Assembly (NCBI GenBank): GCA_034437275.1
Contig: DAOTUD010000008.1
Span: 1 to 38,774, forward strand
Length of the DNA: 38,774 nucleotides
Direction: 5' to 3'
DNA from: TC-15 sp034437275
Lineage (GTDB): Bacteria > Chloroflexota > Anaerolineae > Aggregatilineales > Aggregatilineaceae
In this document: in pieces, positions 1-6,980 of the stretch
Numbering within the stretch: the stretch's first letter is position 1
Layout of the letters: each line of letters starts with the position of its first letter
Made by a program: the position numbers and the translations under genes
Notes under the pieces: model-generated
What the model was told of the DNA's origin: nothing
Seen by the model: only the letters and a program-made list of their open reading frames with translations
Databases searched by the model: none

Positions 1-64
1 TGCGCAGCAGTTCCAACGCTTCCAGCTTGAATTCCTTGGTGTAACTTCGATTTTTCTTGCTCAT
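1..64 (-). CDS. IS3-family transposase OrfA-like, N-terminal fragment (cut by window edge)
   Basis: The reverse strand starts with ATG at 64 and reads MSKKNRSYTKEFKLEALELL before running off the window. A short basic start followed by 'YTKEFKLEAL' is the usual opening of the helix-turn-helix OrfA of IS3-family elements, which binds the element's terminal repeats. An AGGAG/AAGGA ribosome site lies just upstream. Only 21 codons are visible, so intactness, the OrfA/OrfB frameshift and the far terminal repeat cannot be judged. A small stem (GACAC/GTGTC, 92-106) upstream may lie near the element's end, but no clear terminal repeat or target duplication is visible. Confidence 0.75.
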   Translation of the reverse strand, partial: MSKKNRSYTKEFKLEALELLR

Positions 65-125
65 TTCCTTCTCCTGATTTCTCTAGTCTACGACACTTTT
101 TGTGTCCGAGAAATCGGGGGAAGAT

Positions 126-248
126 CACCCCTCCGCCCTGGCGGGCGGTGTCCCCTCTCCCATATAATGGGCGAGGGGAAAAGCGCGCGCTGTGACTCCC
201 CCTCGCCCCACTGGGTGGGAGAGGGGGCCGGGGGGTGAGGGGGGGATA
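126..248. repeat. Palindromic intergenic repeat, family B, copy 1
   Basis: A C/G-run element with the order CCCTCTCCCAT..., GCGCGCTGTGACTCCCCCTC, GCCCCACTGGGTGGGAGAGG and GGGCCGGGGGGTGAGGG. Its reverse complement matches the element at 15581-15678 almost base for base, and its right half matches 9321-9397. It holds two hairpin-forming halves. It lies between genes and has no ORF of its own. A TATAAT at 163-168 is not conserved in the other copies and could give this copy promoter activity. Confidence 0.75.
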
Positions 249-310
249 GGGGATGAGGGCCAACCGGTGGGCATATATTTCCGCCAACGTGTACTAGATG
301 CTTGAAAAGG

Positions 311-556
311 ATGAGCAGAAGGGGAAAACGCGACGTGTCGGAAGAAGGCCAAACCCGGCTGCGACTGGGTGGGATGGAAGTGGACTTCGTCAAGTGGCTG
401 CCCAAGGGCCTGATCTACACTCGCATCGGGTCGCAGGAGACCATCGCCAGCCTGAACCAGGCGACGGTGCGGCGGCTGGTGCGCGCGGGCACGCTCGAGA
501 TCGAGGGCTACTGCCCGGCGTGGGTCTGGGCGGACGATGACGAGGCCGGCAGGTAA
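311..556 (+). CDS. Small hypothetical protein (about 81 aa)
   Basis: The reading frame from ATG 311 gives an 81-residue protein with a basic N-terminus (MSRRGKRDVSEEG) and a core containing GGMEVDFVKWLPKGLIY and ATVRRLVRAGTLEIEGYCPA, ending in acidic residues. An in-frame TTG at 302 would add three residues. The purine-rich stretch lies tight against ATG 311, so the start is not certain. I do not recognise a family. The 'ATVRRLVRAGTLEI' segment looks like a short helix followed by a strand, as in small winged-helix or excisionase-like DNA-binding folds, but this is only an impression. The next gene follows about 80 bp downstream on the same strand. Confidence 0.5.
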   Translation: MSRRGKRDVSEEGQTRLRLGGMEVDFVKWLPKGLIYTRIGSQETIASLNQATVRRLVRAGTLEIEGYCPAWVWADDDEAGR

Positions 557-637
557 CTGGGGTTGGTGTGTTGGGCGCTGCTGCGCCCTCGCATTCCCCA
601 TCCCTGCTGAAGCGGGGAGTACCCTGCGGAGGTTTTT

Positions 638-967
638 ATGGACAAAGGCATTTTCTTCGACGAGTGGCGCGCGTGTCTGCACGCGCATTATATGTACGTG
701 GTCCGCAGCGGCGACACGGTCACCGAGCCGACGCTGCGCCGCGTGTTGATCCATGCCGGGCTGGACGAGGCCGAACTCGACGCGATGCGCGAGGAAGCGC
801 TGGCGCGGGGGCCGCTCGATCCCGACGTGCCGGACGAGGCCGCCGTCGCTGGCGACGCCCCGGTCCAGGACGACGTGCCCGACGCGGGCGAAGCGCCGGA
901 CGAACACGCCGGCGATCATGCTGAACCGGACGCGCCACCGGATGACGGGCAGTTGTCGCTGTTTTAA
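638..967 (+). CDS. Small acidic protein ending in a beta-clamp-binding motif (QLSLF)
   Basis: A 109-residue protein starting at ATG 638 behind a strong GGAGG site. The first 60 residues (MDKGIFFDEWRACLHAHYMY... LRRVLIHAGLDEAELDAM) look helical and folded. Residues about 62-104 are a Pro/Asp/Glu/Ala-rich, probably disordered tail. The last five residues are QLSLF, which fits the bacterial sliding-clamp-binding consensus QL[S/D]LF found in DNA polymerases, MutS, MutL, Hda and DnaE. A folded head, flexible tether and terminal clamp peptide suggest a protein recruited to DnaN at forks or repair sites. No catalytic motif is visible and I do not recognise the N-terminal domain. The motif is seen directly; clamp binding is inferred. 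Confidence 0.65.
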   Translation: MDKGIFFDEWRACLHAHYMYVVRSGDTVTEPTLRRVLIHAGLDEAELDAMREEALARGPLDPDVPDEAAVAGDAPVQDDVPDAGEAPDEHAGDHAEPDAPPDDGQLSLF

Positions 968-999
968 GCCAAGTCACTCTTCCCCTGTATGCGCTGTCA

Positions 1000-1008
1000 T
1001 GCTATAAT
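1000..1008 (+). promoter_or_regulatory. Extended -10 promoter of tadA
   Basis: TGCTATAAT is a perfect extended -10 element (TG at 1000-1001, TATAAT at 1003-1008). No good -35 is visible, which is normal for extended -10 promoters. Transcription would start near 1014-1016, only a few bases before ATG 1019, so the transcript is probably leaderless. Confidence 0.65.
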
Positions 1009-1018
1009 GCCCCGCACG

Positions 1019-1480
1019 ATGGACGATATCACCTGGATGCGCCGGGCGCTGGACGAAGCACGGCTGGCGCTCGACCACGACGACGTGCCCATCGGGGCCG
1101 TTGCGGTGTGCGCTGGAGCCGTGATCGCGCGCGGGCACAACCGCCGCGAGATCGACAGCGACCCCACCGCCCACGCCGAACTGCTGGCGATCCGGGCGGC
1201 GGCGCAGGTGATCGGCCATTGGCGGCTGGAGGGCGTTACGTTATACTGTACGCTTGAGCCGTGTGCGATGTGCGCCGGGGCGATGGTGCTGGCCCGGCTG
1301 CCGCGCCTGGTCTATGCGGCGGACGATCCGAAGGCGGGCGCGGCGGGCAGTGTGCTGAACATCGCCGCCCACGCGCAGCTTAACCACCGCGTGGCGGTGA
1401 CGCGCGGCGTGCTGGCCGACGAGGCCGCGCAGCTCATCCGGGACTTTTTCGCCCGGCTGCGCGCCGAAGGCCAGAAATAA
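1019..1480 (+). CDS. tadA: tRNA-specific adenosine deaminase TadA
   Basis: TadA deaminates adenosine 34 to inosine in tRNA-Arg(ACG) in the cytoplasm, so that one tRNA can read several codons. The 153-residue protein has the zinc-dependent deaminase signature: HAE (His52, proton-shuttling Glu54) and PCAMC (Cys82, Cys85), with the usual 'DDVPIGAVAV' strand near residue 21-30. Length is typical. ATG 1019 (MDDITW) is chosen over an upstream in-frame ATG at 989 because the promoter's -10 box lies between the two. No Shine-Dalgarno sequence precedes ATG 1019, in line with a leaderless mRNA. A serine tRNA gene follows 11 bp downstream on the same strand, so the two may share a transcript. Confidence 0.93.
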   Translation: MDDITWMRRALDEARLALDHDDVPIGAVAVCAGAVIARGHNRREIDSDPTAHAELLAIRAAAQVIGHWRLEGVTLYCTLEPCAMCAGAMVLARLPRLVYAADDPKAGAAGSVLNIAAHAQLNHRVAVTRGVLADEAAQLIRDFFARLRAEGQK

Positions 1481-1491
1481 CAATTGAATAC

Positions 1492-1579
1492 GGAGGGGTG
1501 CCAGAGTGGTTGATTGGGGCGGTCTCGAAAACCGTTGTAGCGCCTCGCGCTACCGTGGGTTCGAATCCCACCCCCTCCG
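1492..1579 (+). tRNA. tRNA-Ser (anticodon CGA)
   Basis: An 88-nt class II tRNA. The acceptor pairs GGAGGGG (1492-1498) with CCCCTCC (1572-1578), discriminator G1579. The anticodon stem-loop GCGGT-CTCGAAA-ACCGT gives anticodon CGA, which reads UCG. It has the long variable arm of serine tRNAs (GTAGCGCCTCGCGCTAC) and a T-arm GTGGG-TTCGAAT-CCCAC. The 3' CCA is not encoded. It follows tadA closely. Confidence 0.96.
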
Positions 1580-1658
1580 CTTGCGGGGGCGTATGATCAT
1601 GCTACGTCCCCTTGTGTTTGTGTAGCAAAGCGTGAGCGCGAGTGGGCAGCAGGCCGGT

Positions 1659-1744
1659 TTACCCCTCCCCGCGCGCGGAGAGGGGAACCAGACCAGGATC
1701 ACAAGTCCCTCTCCATTTACGGGGAGGGATTTAGGGAGGGGTAA
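1659..1744. repeat. Palindromic intergenic repeat, family A, copy 1
   Basis: An 86-bp element bounded by TTACCCCTCCC and its exact inverse GGGAGGGGTAA. Inside are two hairpins of the CCCTCCCCG...CGGAGAGGG kind. Its right half (1703-1744) matches the reverse complement of the left half of copy 3 (25045-25086) with a single mismatch. It sits between the tRNA and the acylation cassette. Confidence 0.8.
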
Positions 1745-1802
1745 GCCCAAGTACCCTGCTGGAACTCGCCAGCACTGCCTGGTACCATACCGCGAGGACG
1801 GC

Positions 1803-2828
1803 ATGAAATCGACGCTGCAAGTGCGCACCCTCCCCGGCCAGACGTTTGTGCTGGCCGTGTTGATCCTGATCGTGCTGCTCGGGGCGGGCGAAGCGGCGGT
1901 GCGCCTGCTGCCGGACGACACCGGCCCGGTGATCGCCGCCGGCAGCGAGAACCCCACCTTCGACGCCAAGATCGGCCTGCTGGACCGGCTGGCCGCCAAA
2001 GAAGGTGGCGTCGACTGCATCATCCTGGGCAGTTCAGTGGTGCGCAACGCCTTCATCCCCACCCTGATCGAACAGGACTACCACGCGCAGACCGGGCAAG
2101 CCATCACCTGCTACAACTTCGGGCTGCCCGCGCTAACGGCACGCTCGGCCCATCTGGTGGCCGACCTGCTGGTCGAGCGCTACACGCCGCGCCTGCTGGT
2201 CTACGGCTTTACGCTGCGCGCGCTGGCGACCGACGCCGCGCAGGCCGGCGACGTGTACGACGGCATCGCCGAGACGCCCTGGGTCGCTTATACGCGCGGC
2301 ACGTTCAGCGTCGAAGGCTGGCTGGCGGCCCATTCCGAACTCTACCGGCACTACCTGGCCTTCCGCAACTGGCCGGACGCCGACTATTATCACTGGCGGC
2401 TGACCTTCACCGACGCCCCGTGCGACGGCTACCAGCCGTTTTTCGCCACGCGCCCCTTCGACCCAGCCACCATCGAGCCGCCGGAGTATTTCGTGGACTT
2501 CACCCTGGCGGCGGCGGAGTGGGCCGCGCTGGAGGGGATCGTCGCGCTGCGCAGCGACCGCACGCGGGTGCTGCTGGTCGAGATGCCGCTGCCGGCGTTC
2601 GTGCTGGCCATGTTCGAGGGCGGCACGCCGGCCTATTTCGCCCACTTCGACGCCATCGCCGCGCTGGCCGAGCCGCACGGCGTGCCGCTGTGGGTCACCA
2701 GTTCGCGCGACCTGATCCCGGATGACGGCTGGGCCGAGGACGGGCTGCACGTCAACGATCACGGCGCGCAGGTCTTCAGCCGCTGGTTTGCCGAGACTCT
2801 CGCGCCCTCGTCCCTGCTGCCCCGGTGA
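1803..2828 (+). CDS. SGNH/DltD-like membrane-anchored hydrolase of an acyl-transfer cassette
   Basis: A 341-residue protein with one N-terminal membrane helix (about residues 14-29) and an outward-facing SGNH-type domain. The block I serine is in IILGSSVVRN (Ser77/Ser78), and the block V Asp-His pair is in DGLHVNDHG near the C-terminus. Such proteins accompany MBOAT acyltransferases (DltD with DltB, AlgX/AlgJ with AlgI, PatB with PatA) and move or remove acyl groups on cell-surface polymers. It is followed by an MBOAT gene 7 bp downstream and then an ACP, so it belongs to that cassette. ATG 1803 was chosen because upstream codons in this frame run through the family A repeat. The acceptor and acyl group are unknown. 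Homology to DltD is by motif and context only. Confidence 0.72.
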   Translation: MKSTLQVRTLPGQTFVLAVLILIVLLGAGEAAVRLLPDDTGPVIAAGSENPTFDAKIGLLDRLAAKEGGVDCIILGSSVVRNAFIPTLIEQDYHAQTGQAITCYNFGLPALTARSAHLVADLLVERYTPRLLVYGFTLRALATDAAQAGDVYDGIAETPWVAYTRGTFSVEGWLAAHSELYRHYLAFRNWPDADYYHWRLTFTDAPCDGYQPFFATRPFDPATIEPPEYFVDFTLAAAEWAALEGIVALRSDRTRVLLVEMPLPAFVLAMFEGGTPAYFAHFDAIAALAEPHGVPLWVTSSRDLIPDDGWAEDGLHVNDHGAQVFSRWFAETLAPSSLLPR

Positions 2829-2835
2829 CGCACGT

Positions 2836-4254
2836 ATGACCCTGATCTCGCTGCAATTTGCCGCCTACACGGCCCTGGTGCTGGCGCTGTACTATGCGCT
2901 GCCGCGCCGCCCGCAGAATGTGCTGCTGCTGGCCGCGTCGTATGGCTTTTACGTCACCTGGAGCGCGTGGTATGCGGGCGTGCTGGCCGCGTTGACTGCG
3001 TTCAACTTCGCCCTGGCCCCCCGCCTGCGGAGCGCTGACGGCACGCCGCACCGCCGCCGGTTGTGGCTGGGGATCGGCGTGAACCTGGCGGCGCTGGGCT
3101 TCTTCAAGTACGCGGGCTTTTTTGCGGATGACCTGGGCGCGTGGCTGGGGCGCGTGGGACTGCGCGACGGCTCCGGCGCGCTGGATATCGTGCTGCCGGT
3201 CGGCATGTCGTTCTACGTGGTGCAGGTGATATCCTACCTGGTGGACGTGGCGCGCGGGCAGGCCTCGCCCAGCCATGACCCGGTCGCTTTCGCGCTGTAC
3301 ATGGCCTATTTCCCGCGCCTGCTGGCCGGCCCCATCGAGCGCGCGCGTACACTGCTGCCGCAGCTTGGCGCGGCGCGCGTGGTCGACGAGGCGGCGCTGG
3401 CGCGCAGCACCACGCTGATCGTGGTCGGCGTGGTGCGTAAGCTGGTCATCGCCGACACGCTCACGCAGATGATCCCCCCGGACATTTTCCGCCAGCCCCG
3501 GGTGTTCACCAGCCTGGAACTGGCGGGCTACCTGGTGGCGTATGCCTTCGCGCTGTACAACGACTTCGCCGGATACACCAGCGTGGCGCGCGGCACCAGC
3601 GGCCTGTTCGGCATCGAACTCTCGCGCAATTTCAACCTGCCGTATATCGCCCGCAGCCTGTCGGATTTCTGGAACCGCTGGCACATTACACTCTCCCACT
3701 GGCTGCGCGACTATATCTACTTCCCGACCAGCCGCGCGCTGCTGCGCCGCGATCCCCGGCGCGGCAACGTGCCCAACATCCTGCTGCCGCCCCTGCTGGC
3801 GATGCTGGCCAGCGGCATGTGGCACGGCACCGGCTGGCACATGCTGGCCTGGGGCGGGCTGCACGGGGTGTATCTGGTCGGGGAGCGCGTGCTGGCGTTC
3901 TGGCGACCGGCGCGGCCCCCGGCGCAGCAGCCGCGCTGGCGGCAGCTTGCGGCGCGGGGCGTGGTGTTCGGGCTGGTGGTGCTGGCCTGGGTGCCGTTCC
4001 GCATGGAGCTGCCGGTCGCGCTGGACTACTGGCGCGGGCTGCTGGCGTTCACCTCCGGCACGCGGCCCACGCTGCGCCTGTTGGTTGTACTGATCCCGGC
4101 TTTGTGGATAGACTGGGCGCAGGCGCGTGACGAGGTGGTCTTCTTGCGCTGGCCGCGGCTGGTGCAGGCGACGCTGCTGGCGCTGGCCATGCTGCTGATC
4201 TGGCTGGTGACGCAGGCGACCACCGCCGAACCGTTTGTATATCAAGGTTTTTAG
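2836..4254 (+). CDS. MBOAT-family membrane O-acyltransferase (AlgI/DltB-like)
   Basis: A 472-residue polytopic membrane protein (about ten hydrophobic segments) starting MTLISLQFAAYTALVLALYY. MBOAT features are clear: the N-terminal 'FFKYAGF' segment, 'LPVGMSFYVVQVISYLVDV', 'LAGPIER', 'DFWNRWHITLSHWLRDYIY', and the active-site region MWHGTGWHMLAWGGLHG with His330 and the invariant catalytic His343. Relatives (AlgI, PatA, DltB) pass an acyl group from a cytoplasmic donor through the membrane to an extracellular acceptor. The gene lies 7 bp after the SGNH gene and 17 bp before an ACP gene. Its length fits AlgI/PatA better than DltB. An ORF extending upstream to 2722 is rejected because it would overlap the SGNH gene. 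Confidence 0.9.
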   Translation: MTLISLQFAAYTALVLALYYALPRRPQNVLLLAASYGFYVTWSAWYAGVLAALTAFNFALAPRLRSADGTPHRRRLWLGIGVNLAALGFFKYAGFFADDLGAWLGRVGLRDGSGALDIVLPVGMSFYVVQVISYLVDVARGQASPSHDPVAFALYMAYFPRLLAGPIERARTLLPQLGAARVVDEAALARSTTLIVVGVVRKLVIADTLTQMIPPDIFRQPRVFTSLELAGYLVAYAFALYNDFAGYTSVARGTSGLFGIELSRNFNLPYIARSLSDFWNRWHITLSHWLRDYIYFPTSRALLRRDPRRGNVPNILLPPLLAMLASGMWHGTGWHMLAWGGLHGVYLVGERVLAFWRPARPPAQQPRWRQLAARGVVFGLVVLAWVPFRMELPVALDYWRGLLAFTSGTRPTLRLLVVLIPALWIDWAQARDEVVFLRWPRLVQATLLALAMLLIWLVTQATTAEPFVYQGF

Positions 4255-4271
4255 GAGATAGAGGAACGCTC

Positions 4272-4523
4272 ATGGATCGCAACACCGTACACGACCAACT
4301 GCGCACCTTTGTGCTTAACGACATGATCCGCATGCCGGACTACGACCTGCAAGACGACGAGCCGCTGATCACCGGCGGGCTGGTGGACTCGTTCTCGCTG
4401 GCGCTGTTCGGCGTGTTTGTGGAGGACAACTTCGACATTTACATCCCCGACCCCGACCTGACCGTCGAGAACCTGGACACGCTCGACCAGATGGTCGACC
4501 GCGTGATGCGCGACATGCCGTGA
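4272..4523 (+). CDS. Acyl carrier protein (DltC-like)
   Basis: An 83-residue acidic protein. The phosphopantetheine site is in GLVDSFSLAL, with Ser40 as the attachment residue (usual motif DSL). The rest fits the four-helix ACP fold ('FDIYIPDPDLTVENLDTLDQ'). ATG 4272 has a GGAGATAGAGGA leader. As the third gene of SGNH-MBOAT-ACP it is the likely acyl donor for the MBOAT protein, as DltC is for DltB. No loading ligase (DltA-like) or phosphopantetheinyl transferase is in the window, so charging must be done by an enzyme encoded elsewhere. Its stop codon lies in a stem shared with the convergent sensor gene. Confidence 0.85.
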   Translation: MDRNTVHDQLRTFVLNDMIRMPDYDLQDDEPLITGGLVDSFSLALFGVFVEDNFDIYIPDPDLTVENLDTLDQMVDRVMRDMP

Positions 4524-4579
4524 TCCCGGGCGGCGGGGTGAGGGCCTGCGGTGTCGGGGTGTGCTGTGCCCCGGGATCA
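4521..4579. terminator. Inverted repeat containing both convergent stop codons
   Basis: TGATCCCGGG (4521-4530) and CCCGGGATCA (4570-4579) are perfect 10-bp inverse copies separated by 39 bp. The TGA at 4521 stops the ACP gene; the reverse-strand TGA at 4577-4579 stops the sensor gene. A stem between convergent genes could act as a bidirectional transcription block, though neither side has a long T run. Confidence 0.45.
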
Positions 4580-6085
4580 GTCTTCCCCACCCGGCGGATC
4601 GTCTGTGTCTGTGTCGTCGTCGTCATCCTCCGGCGGGGTGACCCCCTCCGAGAAGCGGCTGAGTTCGGCGATATCGCGCTCGGTCTGGTGCATCTGCTCG
4701 CGCATGGCCTGGGCTTTGGCCTGTAGATCGCGGAAGAAGTCCGTCTCGACGATCTTCTTGACCTGCTCCTGCCGGCGCGCGGCGTCGATGTCGATGCGGA
4801 GCTGCTCGACCTGGCGCTTGAGCTTCTCCTGGCGGGCGTGGACTTCGCGTGCCATGCGCTGGAACACGCGCGCCAGCCGGCCCAGTTCGTCGGTGCGCGT
4901 CGCCACATCGTCGAGCGTGTCCGGCGTGAAGGTGTCGCTCTCGATGGCCGCTGCCGCGTCGGTGATAGCCGCGATGGGCCGGAAGATCCAACTGCCCAGC
5001 ACCAACCCCATCAGCACCGCCAGCGCCAGCACCAGCCCGCCCAGCAGCAGCGTCGAGCGCACGTTGTCATACACCGGCCCCATCAGGTCTTCCTCCGGGA
5101 TCACGACCACGACCAGCCAGTCCAGCCCGTGCGCCTGCACCGTGCGCACCTGGACGTAATGCCGCTGGCCGTCGCGCTCGTAAATGAAATCGTCCCCGGC
5201 TTGCAGGCTGCCCAGGTCCCCGTAGCGCGCGACAAGCTGGCGGGCCGTGTCGCGGATCAACGGGGCCTGGCTGGCGGTGGCTTGCAGGCGCTGCTGCTCG
5301 TCGCCGGCCTGGATGAACGGCGACTCGGCGGTCGAGGTGGCGATCATCGCCCCGTCGCGCTCCATGATGAACGCCTGCCCGCCCTCGCTGATCGACAGGT
5401 CGCGCAAGAAGACGCTCAGGTTGGCCAGCGTGATGTCAATCGACAGCACGCCTTGCAGCGCGCCATCCGGCCCGTAGACCGGGATCGCCGGGGAGATGCC
5501 CAGCGCCGCGCCTTCGGTGGCGAAGGCATACACCTCGCTCCACACCGGCCCGCCGGCCTCCTGCGCCGCGCGGTACCAGGGCCGAGTGCGCGGGTCGAAC
5601 TCCGCGATGGTGTCCGTAACCGCGACCGGCTGCCCGTCGTCGTCCAGGCGGACGAACTCCCACACGAAGCCGGTCGTGGCGTCCATGCGCCACAGTTCGT
5701 ACACGCCCGGCTCCAGGCGGTTGATGCCCAGCAGTTCGCCCTGTTCGGTGCCGAAATAGATCGACGTCGGCCCGTCGGCCATCTGCGCCTGCCGCCAGAA
5801 CAACGCTTGCAGCGCGTCGAAGTCAGTCGCATCGACGCTGCCGGTGTTGATCGCGGCGGCGTTCATGCGGTTGTAGAGTGTGGGCGGGGACAGATAGCCG
5901 GTGACGTATTCCTCGATGCGGGCGCTGATCTCGCGGCTCAGCGGGCGCGCCAGCTCGTCGACGGCTTGCCGCCCGCTGCTGAACGCCAGCCAGCCGGTCG
6001 CGCCCACTGCCAGCACGATCAGCGTGACCAACAGGCCGGGGATGGCATACCGGATCGGAATCGAGGGCATCATTTTGGATAACAC
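4577..6085 (-). CDS. Membrane Cache-HAMP sensor without an output domain
   Basis: A 502-residue sensor. It has a first membrane helix (about residues 14-34), then an extracellular dCache-type ligand-binding region to about residue 335 (with PRTRPWYRAA, the common Cache 'R..WY..A' motif, and 'VLSIDITLANLS'). A second membrane helix (about 340-365) leads into a HAMP domain starting 'FRPIAAITDAAAAIE', a coiled coil, and an acidic tail (EDDDDDTDTDD). The coil segment RRQEQVKKIVETDFFRDLQA resembles the linker that precedes cyclase or kinase domains in cyanobacterial Cache/HAMP proteins, but no cyclase, kinase, GGDEF or methyl-accepting domain follows. GTG 6085 is chosen because AGGAG lies 8 bases upstream; ATGs just inside are alternatives. 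Output must go through a partner in trans. Confidence 0.85.
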   Translation of the reverse strand: MLSKMMPSIPIRYAIPGLLVTLIVLAVGATGWLAFSSGRQAVDELARPLSREISARIEEYVTGYLSPPTLYNRMNAAAINTGSVDATDFDALQALFWRQAQMADGPTSIYFGTEQGELLGINRLEPGVYELWRMDATTGFVWEFVRLDDDGQPVAVTDTIAEFDPRTRPWYRAAQEAGGPVWSEVYAFATEGAALGISPAIPVYGPDGALQGVLSIDITLANLSVFLRDLSISEGGQAFIMERDGAMIATSTAESPFIQAGDEQQRLQATASQAPLIRDTARQLVARYGDLGSLQAGDDFIYERDGQRHYVQVRTVQAHGLDWLVVVVIPEEDLMGPVYDNVRSTLLLGGLVLALAVLMGLVLGSWIFRPIAAITDAAAAIESDTFTPDTLDDVATRTDELGRLARVFQRMAREVHARQEKLKRQVEQLRIDIDAARRQEQVKKIVETDFFRDLQAKAQAMREQMHQTERDIAELSRFSEGVTPPEDDDDDTDTDDPPGGED

Positions 6086-6155
6086 GGGTCTTGCTCCTGA
6101 CTAGGCGAATCGGTTGCATGCGCCGTAGCCCCCGGATAATTGGGGCTTCGTGCTT

Positions 6156-6184
6156 ACTATACTTGGGTTATGATAGTCTGCAAA
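6156..6184 (-). promoter_or_regulatory. Promoter of the Cache-HAMP sensor gene
   Basis: Read on the minus strand: TTTGCA (6184-6179), a 17-bp spacer and TATAGT (6161-6156). This would give a leader of about 65 nt before GTG 6085. Confidence 0.55.
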
Positions 6185-6222
6185 GTGACCTGATCTATCA
6201 GGGTGCATTTCGCATCTGGGGC

Positions 6223-6344
6223 TGACCCCTCCCTAAATCCCTCCCCGCACGCGGAGAGGGACTTTTGAGGGCCGTATATGACGGTGTCCTGCTCCCTCCT
6301 GTCTCCGCGCACGGGGAAAGGAGGGCTGGGGAGGATAGGGGTAA
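6223..6344. repeat. Palindromic intergenic repeat, family A, copy 2
   Basis: A 122-bp element starting TGACCCCTCCCTAAATCCC and ending GGATAGGGGTAA. The left module (CCCTCCCCG...CGGAGAGGGACTTT) matches copy 1 right half and copy 3 left half. The centre is longer than in the other copies. It fills most of the 315-bp gap (6086-6400) between the sensor gene and the DUF3592 locus, next to the sensor promoter. Confidence 0.75.
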
Positions 6345-6400
6345 ACAGCCATACTGCCCCGAATCTGACATGCACCCGATCTATCACAGAGGGGGGACCT

Positions 6401-6959
6401 GTGCCTGTAGGAATTTTGCTCATCAGCGGGGGCGCGCTGGCGCTCGTGTTAATCCTCGTGGGGCTGGTGCTGGAAGCGCGCGGACGCCGGGCGGACGATG
6501 CCGGCGGGGATGACGACGCAGCGCCGCAATTGCTCACCGCCCAGGAGAATCCCGAACACGCGCGCGGCGGGGCAGATCATGCACTCCAAGGTGAAAATTG
6601 CCCGCACCGGCGACGACGACCGCTACACTGCCGATATCAAATATGAATACCGGGTGGACGGCACCACGCATGACGGCGAGCGGGTCTATTTCGACCTCAA
6701 GTCCCTGACCAGCTTCTTCGAGCCGTCCTACAACCTGCGCTCGGAAGCCTATGATATCGTGGACGACTACCCGTGCGGGGCGACGGTCGACGTGTACTAT
6801 GACCCCGACGATCCCGGCCAGGCCGTGCTGGAGCGCCGCATCGACACCACCGCGCTGATGATCGCGCTGGGCGGCGGGGCGCTGGGGTTGGTGATCGGGC
6901 TGGGCGCGATTGCCTTTGGCCTGATCCAGACGTTCTCCGACAAACGCATCGACGTGTGA
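6401..6959 (+). pseudogene. DUF3592-type membrane protein gene, apparently split by a +1 frameshift
   Basis: The frame starting at GTG 6401 (leader AGAGGGGGG) encodes a membrane helix (VGILLISGGALALVLILVGL) and a charged linker, then loses sense and stops near 6646. The soluble DUF3592-like domain and second membrane helix are in another frame up to 6959. Removing one G from the GGGG run at 6569-6572 joins ...PEHARGG to QIMHSKVKIARTG and restores the usual order: helix, soluble beta domain, helix. Alternatives are a sequencing error, a real mutation, or slippage. The product's role is unknown; such proteins are membrane proteins of undefined function. Confidence 0.6.
6498..6959 (+). CDS. DUF3592-like domain with C-terminal membrane helix (downstream part of split gene)
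   Basis: The open frame is 153 codons from ATG 6498, but coding character begins only around residue 25 (an in-frame ATG at 6579 reads MHSKVKIARTG). The sequence YTADIKYEYRVDGTTHDGER, 'ATVDVYYDPDDPGQAVLE' and a final hydrophobic segment (TTALMIALGGGALGLVIGLG) are typical of DUF3592 membrane proteins. It lacks the first helix, which is in the upstream frame (see the pseudogene entry). If expressed alone from an internal start it would be a single-pass protein with an unusual topology. It converges on the GNAT gene 21 bp away. Confidence 0.65.
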   Translation: MPAGMTTQRRNCSPPRRIPNTRAAGQIMHSKVKIARTGDDDRYTADIKYEYRVDGTTHDGERVYFDLKSLTSFFEPSYNLRSEAYDIVDDYPCGATVDVYYDPDDPGQAVLERRIDTTALMIALGGGALGLVIGLGAIAFGLIQTFSDKRIDV

Positions 6960-6980
6960 CGGGATCGCCGCGCGGGCCGC

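Noticed and set aside
1632..1802. Extension of the SGNH protein upstream to 1632
   Set aside because: These codons translate the family A repeat (a Pro/Gly/Arg-rich stretch) and would put non-signal sequence before the membrane helix.
2776..4245. Long minus-strand ORF (489 codons) opposite the MBOAT gene
   Set aside because: It is antisense to a clear MBOAT coding frame, rich in Gln, Arg and His, as expected for the shadow of a GC-rich gene. It has no recognisable domain.
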